Below are positions 6,910 through 11,544 of a stretch of 11,544 bases of DNA, piece by piece. How positions within the stretch are numbered: position 1 is the first letter of the stretch; each line of letters begins with the position of its first letter. This stretch comes from Verrucomicrobia subdivision 6 bacterium (GTDB lineage: Bacteria; Verrucomicrobiota; Verrucomicrobiia; Methylacidiphilales; Verrucolacustridaceae). The stretch spans positions 1 through 11,544 of the forward strand of contig CAMBGW010000024.1 of the NCBI GenBank assembly GCA_945866245.1, in the 5' to 3' direction. A model generated the notes under the pieces. The model searched no databases, was not told the origin of the DNA, and worked only from the letters and a program-made list of their open reading frames with translations. Made by a program: the position numbers and the translations under genes.

Positions 6910-7766
6910 CCAGCAAGTTATGCATCATTTTGAACCCCGCCGCCAAGGGGGATCAGGCACGAAAAACATTAAGTCAGATGGTGAAACTGGTGCCCGAGGC
7001 GAAAGTGTTCCTGACGGAGCGACCGGGGCATGGGGAGAGATTAGCGCGGGAGGCGGTGGCGAAGGGGTTCCGAACGATTATTGCAGCGGGTGGCGATGGG
7101 ACGGTGAATGAGGTGTTGAACGGGTTAGACCCGAAAGTTTGCACTTTAGGCGTGTTACCGGTGGGGACGATGAACGTCTTGGCGCTGGAGTTGGGCATTC
7201 CGCCAAACTTAGAAAAGGCATTAGAGGTGATTCGGGCAGGAAAGAGAAAGCGACTGGATTTAGGTTTAGCCAATGAGCGGAGGTTCATTCAGTTGGCGGG
7301 GGTTGGATTAGATGCGGAAACGGTGCGCAGGACTCATCCCAATGCCAAGAGGGCGTGGGGTCCGTGGAGCTATCTTTTGACGGCGGCTCAACTGATGGTG
7401 GCACCTGCACCCGTCTTGCGGGTCAAGATTCCGGGTAAAAAGGAGATCCGGGGTGCGATGGTTCTGATTGGAAATGGCAGACATTATGGTGGGCCGTTTC
7501 AATTTTTCCCGAAAGCGGAGATGTCGGATGGAAAATTAGATGTTTGTGTATTTCCCAAGTCGGGGCCTTTGGATCTTTTATGGTATTTGCAAGCGGTTTT
7601 GCTCGGCGGACCGAATACTTTGCCTGAGGTGACTTATATGCAGGTACCGGCGCTCAAGGTGGAGGCGGAGAAGTCGGTCGCACTGGAGGTAGATGGCGAG
7701 TATTGCGGAAAGACGCCGGTCCATTTTCAGGTCGTGCCGAAGGGATTAGAGGTCATTGTCCCATGA
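6894..7766 (+). CDS. Diacylglycerol/lipid kinase family protein (YegS/BmrU-like)
   Basis: Predicted ATP-dependent kinase of a lipid hydroxyl group, cytoplasmic or at the membrane face; 290 residues, typical for this family. The N-terminal catalytic domain begins IILNPAAKG (11-19) and has the nucleotide-binding AAGGDGTVNEVLNGL (64-78) and LPVGTMNVLALELG (88-101). The C-terminal beta-rich domain shows LDLGLAN (121-127), a glycine-rich GNGRHYGGPFQFFPKAEMSD (193-212) leading into GKLDV, and a closing VDGEYCGKTP (267-276). These are family-level motifs; the true lipid substrate (diacylglycerol, undecaprenol-type or other) cannot be told from sequence. The ATG at 6894 is the only start that includes IILNP, since a TAG precedes it. 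Its stop overlaps the tgt start (ATGA). Confidence 0.88.
   Translation: MASSSPSKLCIILNPAAKGDQARKTLSQMVKLVPEAKVFLTERPGHGERLAREAVAKGFRTIIAAGGDGTVNEVLNGLDPKVCTLGVLPVGTMNVLALELGIPPNLEKALEVIRAGKRKRLDLGLANERRFIQLAGVGLDAETVRRTHPNAKRAWGPWSYLLTAAQLMVAPAPVLRVKIPGKKEIRGAMVLIGNGRHYGGPFQFFPKAEMSDGKLDVCVFPKSGPLDLLWYLQAVLLGGPNTLPEVTYMQVPALKVEAEKSVALEVDGEYCGKTPVHFQVVPKGLEVIVP
6917..6946 (-). promoter_or_regulatory. Possible promoter for rsmD
   Basis: On the minus strand TTGGCG (6946-6941, four of six) and CATAAC (6922-6917, four of six) are 18 bases apart. Transcription would begin near 6910, one base before the GTG at 6909 and four before the ATG at 6906. The element lies inside the start of the lipid-kinase gene. 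Both hexamers are weak, and the main argument is that rsmD has no intergenic space for a promoter elsewhere. Confidence 0.3.
7748..7752 (+). promoter_or_regulatory. Ribosome binding site for tgt
   Basis: AGAGG lies ten bases before the ATG at 7763, inside the end of the lipid-kinase gene. It supports 7763 as the tgt start rather than the open ATG at 7703. Spacing is slightly long, so coupling through the ATGA overlap may matter more. Confidence 0.45.
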
Positions 7767-8920
7767 AGAATGCGGCGGAGGTTTTTACGTTAGAGAAGAC
7801 GGATGGGGCGGCGAGGGCGGGGGTGGTCAAGACGGCGCATGGGGAGGTACAGACTCCTGTTTTCATGCCGGTGGGAACGCAGGCCTCGGTGAAGGGAGTC
7901 AGCCCGGATGAGTTGACCGAGATGAGGGCGCAGATTCTTTTAGGAAACACTTATCATTTGGTGGTCAGACCGGGGTTGGAGGTGATGGAGCAGATGGGTG
8001 GATTGCACAAGTTTATGCGTTGGAACGGGCCGATCTTAACGGATAGCGGTGGTTTTCAGGTATTCAGTTTGGCGAAGATAAGGGAGGTGAAAGAGGAGGG
8101 GGTTTGGTTTTCAAGTCATGTGGATGGAAAAAGGCTATTTTTGGGTCCGAAAGAGGCGGTGAGGGCGCAGGTGACTTTAGGATCGGACATTATGATGGCG
8201 TTCGATGAGTGTCCTCCGTGGCCTTGTTCAAGAGAGGTCTTAGAAAAAAGTTTAGAGCGCACCTTACGTTGGGCCAAGCTGTGTCGGGAGGAGCAGAAGG
8301 CGACAGGAACACAGAATCTGCTTTTTGGAATCGTGCAAGGTGGGGATCAGGCGGATTTACGAAAGAGGAGTTGTCTGGCGTTGCAGGAGATCGGTTTCGA
8401 TGGGTATGCAATCGGCGGGGTGAGTGTGGGGGAGCCTGAAAAAGAGATGATGGCGGCGGTCGATGCAAGTGTGCCTCATTTACCCGTCGATCGTCCGCGG
8501 TACGTGATGGGATTGGGTCATCCGGATCAGATGGTGCGAATGATTGGCAAGGGGGTGGATATGTTTGATTGCGTGTTGCCTACTCGGGTGGCGCGAAATG
8601 GGACGGCCTGCACAGCGACTGGGCCTGCCTCGGTACGGAAGTCGACTTGGACCCGCGATGAGGGGCCGATTGTGGAGGGTTGTGGCTGTTATACTTGTCT
8701 GCGCTTCAGTCGTGCCTATATCCAACATTTGATCAAGGCGGAAGAACTGCTGGGATTACGTTTAATTTCCCTGCATAACCTCTTCTTCAATCTTGAGACA
8801 CTCCGACTTGCCCGGGGAGCGATCCTCGAAGGTCGGTGGCAAAGTTGGTCCCGCGAATTCTTGGAGCGGTATCAGCGAGGCGGGACATCCAAGGAGGAGG
8901 AAGAGAATCATGATGTTTGA
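7763..8920 (+). CDS. tgt: tRNA-guanine transglycosylase (queuosine biosynthesis)
   Basis: Exchanges guanine at position 34 of GUN-anticodon tRNAs for preQ1, a key step of queuosine formation. The 385-residue protein shows ILLGNTYHLVVRPG (58-71), general-acid Asp94 in LTDSGGFQVFSL (92-103), FGIVQGG (188-194), YAIGGVSVGE (215-224), YVMGLGHP (247-254) and nucleophile Asp269 in DMFDCVLPTRVARNGT (266-281). The zinc site is complete: Cys307, Cys309 and Cys312 in GCGCYTC, and His338 in ISLHN. The ATG at 7763 starts the family-typical sequence; an upstream in-frame ATG at 7703 would add 20 residues that only read through the lipid-kinase gene. It overlaps that gene by four bases and yajC by eleven. 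tgt before yajC and secD is a widespread arrangement; the often-present queA is not in the window. Confidence 0.97.
   Translation: MKNAAEVFTLEKTDGAARAGVVKTAHGEVQTPVFMPVGTQASVKGVSPDELTEMRAQILLGNTYHLVVRPGLEVMEQMGGLHKFMRWNGPILTDSGGFQVFSLAKIREVKEEGVWFSSHVDGKRLFLGPKEAVRAQVTLGSDIMMAFDECPPWPCSREVLEKSLERTLRWAKLCREEQKATGTQNLLFGIVQGGDQADLRKRSCLALQEIGFDGYAIGGVSVGEPEKEMMAAVDASVPHLPVDRPRYVMGLGHPDQMVRMIGKGVDMFDCVLPTRVARNGTACTATGPASVRKSTWTRDEGPIVEGCGCYTCLRFSRAYIQHLIKAEELLGLRLISLHNLFFNLETLRLARGAILEGRWQSWSREFLERYQRGGTSKEEEENHDV
8895..8900 (+). promoter_or_regulatory. Ribosome binding site for yajC
   Basis: AGGAGG, a full Shine-Dalgarno core, lies nine bases before the ATG at 8910. It is embedded in a run of Glu codons at the end of tgt. 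It favours 8910, or the adjacent ATG at 8913, over the open frame beginning at 8793. Confidence 0.75.
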
Positions 8921-9263
8921 TCTAAATTGGGTGGGGCAAATCCCGCTCCTGATGGCACCAGCGGCAACGGATGGTAATGCTCCTCCTGCTTGGGTGCAGA
9001 TTTTGCCTTTAGTGATTCTTTTTGTTTTGATGTACTTCGTTTTATTAAGGCCACAAATGAAGCGGCAAAAGGAGACAGAGAAGTTAATCCAATCGGTGAA
9101 GACGGGGGATCGAGTTCTGGCGGCGGGTGGGATCTATGGAACGGTGGCAAATTTAAAGGATGGGGTAGTGATCCTGAAGGTTGCGGATAACGTGAAAATT
9201 GAGGTGTCACGCGCCAGCATCACCTCGGTTGAAAAAGGTTCGGAAGAGAAGCCGACCAGTTAA
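8910..9263 (+). CDS. yajC: Preprotein translocase accessory subunit YajC
   Basis: Small inner-membrane protein that associates with SecDF and the SecYEG channel. The 117-residue product has a short N-terminal stretch with a mildly hydrophobic part ending in APAATDGNAPPAW (16-28), one strong membrane segment (about 29-46), the hallmark YFVLLRPQMKRQKE (42-55), and the cytoplasmic domain pattern GDRVLAAGGIYGTVANLKDG (66-85) ending in VEVSR-like IEVSRASITSV (97-107). The start is set by a strong AGGAGG nine bases upstream; ATG at 8913 is a near-equal alternative, and the upstream extension to 8793 is antisense-free but belongs to tgt. It overlaps tgt by 11 bases and is followed by secDF after 11 bases. 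Confidence 0.94.
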   Translation: MMFDLNWVGQIPLLMAPAATDGNAPPAWVQILPLVILFVLMYFVLLRPQMKRQKETEKLIQSVKTGDRVLAAGGIYGTVANLKDGVVILKVADNVKIEVSRASITSVEKGSEEKPTS

Positions 9264-9267
9264 AGGA
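9262..9267 (+). promoter_or_regulatory. Ribosome binding site for secDF
   Basis: AAAGGA overlaps the yajC stop and lies seven bases before the ATG at 9275. It decides the start: the next ATG at 9359 has purines directly abutting it and no proper spacing. Confidence 0.6.
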
Positions 9268-9274
9268 TATTTTT

Positions 9275-11544
9275 ATGATCGGGATTCAATTCGGATTAAG
9301 CTTAGTTTTTTTTGTTCTCTTTATTGGATATTTTCTAACAACGGAAACCCGCAAGAGGATGCGGCTGAGCGTTTTTCTTACTTTAGCTCTTACGGGACTC
9401 TGCTTGTCATCCCTTTTTACAAAGGATGATGCAGGGGCGTGGAAAGTTAAGATCAAGCCGGGTTTGGATTTAAGGGGAGGGACTCAGTTCTTGTTGGAGT
9501 TGGCAGGAAATACCAGCCAGTCGACCTTGGATCAGGCGGTCGAGGTGATTCGGAAGCGGGTGGATTCGGTCGGGGTTGCTGAGCCGGTGATTCAACCAGT
9601 AGGTGGAAATCGCATCATTGTGCAGATTCCTGGTGTGAGTGAGGAGGACAAGGCCTCTTACCGTCGGCAGTTGGAAAGGGTGGCGAAGCTTGAGTTTACC
9701 TTAGTTCACGAGCGGAGTGACGAGCTGGTAGCGGAGGCAAAGGGCAAGACCCCGCAGGTTCCGATGGAATATCAGGTCTTGAAGTTGCGGGATCGCCAAG
9801 CGAACGGGACGGTGAAGGAGAGCCCGATCTTGGTGCGAAGAAGGACAGAGATCTCCGGCAAGAGCGTTGCCAATGCCTTCCGCAGTGTGGATCAGCTGGG
9901 CCGGGCGGTGGTGATCATTGAATTTAATCCGGATGGGCGACAGAAATTTGGAAGGTTAACGGAGCAGAATATTGGGCGTCGGTTGGCGGTGATTCTCGAC
10001 GGGGAAGTTTATTCAGCACCCGTCATTCGAAGCGCCATCTACGGAAGTTGCGAAATCTCCGGTGGGAGCATGTCGGCGGTTGAGGCGGAGGAGTTAGCCA
10101 GCGTGCTGAAAAACCCGCTCGAGAACCCCGTTTCGATCATTGATGAGCGAGGGGTCGACCCAAGTCTGGGGGCGAGTTCGGTGCGGAGTGGTTTTCAGGC
10201 AGGGTGGGTTAGTTTAGTGGCGGTGGGTCTTTTTGTTTTGTTGTACTATCGTTGGCTGGGTTTGGTTTCGGTTTTCGGGTTGATCTTAAATATCCTCATT
10301 CTTTTAGGATTGCTGGCTCAGTTTGGATTCACGCTGACTCTTCCTGGGTTGGCGGGATTAATTTTGACCATTGGCATCGGTGTGGATGCGAACGTGTTGG
10401 TGTTTGAGCGAATCCGAGAAGAGTTAGCGCATCATCGCACGGCGCTTGAGGCGGTGGGTTCGGGTTTCCAAAGAGCATTTAGCTCTATTTTAGATGCCAA
10501 TGTAACAACAGTGATCGCGGCCGCGATCCTCTTTTGGCAAGGATCAGGACCGGTGCAGGGCTTTGCCACGGTGTTGTGCCTTGGAATCTTTTCCAGCATG
10601 TTTGCCGCGTTGATTATCAGCCGCACGGGGGCCGAATGGTTGGCGGAGGTGGGAGGAAAAAAATCCCTCCATATGTTGAAGCTGTTTGAGAATTGTAAGA
10701 TCAACTTTCTCGGGATGAGAAAGTTGGCGTTTACTTTCTCCCTGATTCTACTGGGGGCAGGAGCGGTGGCGGTTTTCATGAAGGGGGAGCGGGTGTTAGG
10801 GGTAGATTTTACGGGGGGAGATCTCGTTACCTTTAGTTTCCAGGAAAAAGTGGATGATGGAAAGATTCGCTCGGCCTTGGGGGACATGGCTGAGGTGGTG
10901 CAGTACCAGCGGAGTCCTGTGGGTGGTCAAGAGGTGCTGTCGCTGAGGACTGGATTCGGGCTGGGTGAAAAAGCGGCTGAGACCCTGGGTCGAGATTTCC
11001 CTCAAGCTCAGTTTCGGCAGTTGCAGCTCGATAAGGTGGCAGGGGTGGTGGGCAAAGAGCTGAAGCAAAAGGCCCTGATTGCGCTGATTCTAGGAGTGAT
11101 CGCGATCTTCTTTTATACCACGTGGCGTTTTGAGACCGCTTTCGCCATTGGTGCGATCGTTGCGCTATTGCATGATGTGCTGATTAGTCTCGGTCTTTTT
11201 GCCCTTTTAGGACGAGAGCTTTCGCTTCCGATGGTCGGCGCGATCTTGGCGGTTGCTGGGTATTCGATCAATGACACCATCGTGATCTTCGATCGAATTC
11301 GCGAGTTTTTCAAAGGTGGTACAGCTTTGAACCGTGCCGAGGTGATGAATTCCGCGATCAATCAGACCTTAAGTCGGACGTTGCTGACCTCTGGAACCAC
11401 CTTCTTGGCGGTGCTGATTCTATTCCTTTTGGGCGGGCGGGTGATCAACGATTTTTCACTGATCCTGCTGATTGGAATTGTGGTGGGAACGTACAGCTCC
11501 ATTTTTATTGCTAGCCCAATCGTTTTGCTGTTTGGAAAAAAGCA
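9275..11544 (+). CDS. secDF: Protein translocase subunit SecDF, fused SecD and SecF (partial, C-terminus missing)
   Basis: Proton-driven membrane factor that helps pull exported proteins through SecYEG. One uninterrupted frame of 756 residues runs to the right edge. The SecD half has GLDLRGGTQFLLEL (63-76), a periplasmic P1 domain with AVEVIRKRVDSVGVAEPVIQ (about 91-110) and LDGEVYSAPVI, then membrane segments beginning after SSVRSGFQAG (about 301-310) and the proton-path motif GIGVDANVLVFERIREE with Asp371. The SecF half begins near NFLGMRKLAF, has GVDFTGGDLVTFSF, and the matching motif GYSINDTIVIFDRIRE with Asp667. The last visible segment appears to be the final membrane helix, so little is missing. 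Two hydrophobic stretches (about 4-21 and 31-48) precede the first SecD motif, where one is usual. The fusion is seen directly: no stop or restart lies between the halves. Confidence 0.96.
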   Translation, partial: MIGIQFGLSLVFFVLFIGYFLTTETRKRMRLSVFLTLALTGLCLSSLFTKDDAGAWKVKIKPGLDLRGGTQFLLELAGNTSQSTLDQAVEVIRKRVDSVGVAEPVIQPVGGNRIIVQIPGVSEEDKASYRRQLERVAKLEFTLVHERSDELVAEAKGKTPQVPMEYQVLKLRDRQANGTVKESPILVRRRTEISGKSVANAFRSVDQLGRAVVIIEFNPDGRQKFGRLTEQNIGRRLAVILDGEVYSAPVIRSAIYGSCEISGGSMSAVEAEELASVLKNPLENPVSIIDERGVDPSLGASSVRSGFQAGWVSLVAVGLFVLLYYRWLGLVSVFGLILNILILLGLLAQFGFTLTLPGLAGLILTIGIGVDANVLVFERIREELAHHRTALEAVGSGFQRAFSSILDANVTTVIAAAILFWQGSGPVQGFATVLCLGIFSSMFAALIISRTGAEWLAEVGGKKSLHMLKLFENCKINFLGMRKLAFTFSLILLGAGAVAVFMKGERVLGVDFTGGDLVTFSFQEKVDDGKIRSALGDMAEVVQYQRSPVGGQEVLSLRTGFGLGEKAAETLGRDFPQAQFRQLQLDKVAGVVGKELKQKALIALILGVIAIFFYTTWRFETAFAIGAIVALLHDVLISLGLFALLGRELSLPMVGAILAVAGYSINDTIVIFDRIREFFKGGTALNRAEVMNSAINQTLSRTLLTSGTTFLAVLILFLLGGRVINDFSLILLIGIVVGTYSSIFIASPIVLLFGKK

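Noticed and set aside
7703..7762. Earlier start for tgt adding 20 residues
   Set aside because: The added sequence lies within the lipid-kinase gene, has no family match, and the ATGA coupling with AGAGG at 7748 supports 7763.
8793..8909. Earlier start for yajC adding 39 residues
   Set aside because: The addition is hydrophilic, lies within tgt, and a full AGGAGG precedes the ATG at 8910.
9199..9429. 76-residue open frame spanning the yajC-secDF junction
   Set aside because: It is out of frame with both genes, and both have secure starts and motifs; no independent motif is visible.
10432..11361. Minus-strand open frames inside secDF
   Set aside because: They are antisense to the conserved membrane segments and SecF motifs of secDF, and show no domain of their own.
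1..11544. Search for mobile elements, CRISPR repeats, tRNAs, riboswitches and strong terminators
   Set aside because: By eye I found no transposase, repeat array, inverted-repeat ends, tRNA-like cloverleaf or GC hairpin followed by a T run. Genes are packed with almost no intergenic space.

Overview
This is a gene-dense piece of bacterial chromosome made almost entirely of housekeeping genes. Two operons diverge from a junction near position 6900. I see no mobile element, CRISPR array, tRNA or rRNA, and no gene-free stretch over 300 bases. The best taxonomic guess is a member of the PVC group, most likely Verrucomicrobiota. It rests on moderately high G+C, a single-chain SecDF, and the pairing of gap-pgk-tpiA-secG with tgt-yajC-secDF. 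It is an inference from gene content, not a sequence match.

The left arm (6909 down to 1, minus strand) reads rsmD, gap, pgk, tpiA, secG, oppA, oppB, oppC, and oppC runs off the left edge. Junctions are very tight: gap/pgk 6 bases apart, pgk/tpiA sharing ATGA, tpiA/secG overlapping by 8, secG/oppA sharing TGATG, oppA/oppB 5 apart, oppB/oppC sharing ATGA. From gap onward this looks like one translationally coupled unit. It joins three consecutive-enzyme genes of lower glycolysis/gluconeogenesis to a SecYEG subunit and an oligopeptide ABC importer.

The right arm (6894 to the right edge, plus strand) reads a diacylglycerol/lipid-kinase family gene, tgt, yajC and secDF, and secDF runs off the right edge. 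It is also tightly packed (ATGA, an 11-base overlap, then 11 bases). tgt makes the queuosine tRNA modification. YajC and SecDF are accessory parts of the Sec translocon, whose SecG subunit is coded in the left arm.

The window holds no obvious new system. The points most worth a second look are: (1) the head-to-head overlap of the rsmD and lipid-kinase start codons, with a good candidate leaderless promoter for the kinase; (2) the opp genes attached to the glycolytic/secG operon; (3) an apparent excess of G over C on the plus strand in both arms whatever the gene direction, with Shine-Dalgarno motifs seen mainly in the right arm; (4) an apparent extra hydrophobic segment at the SecDF N-terminus.
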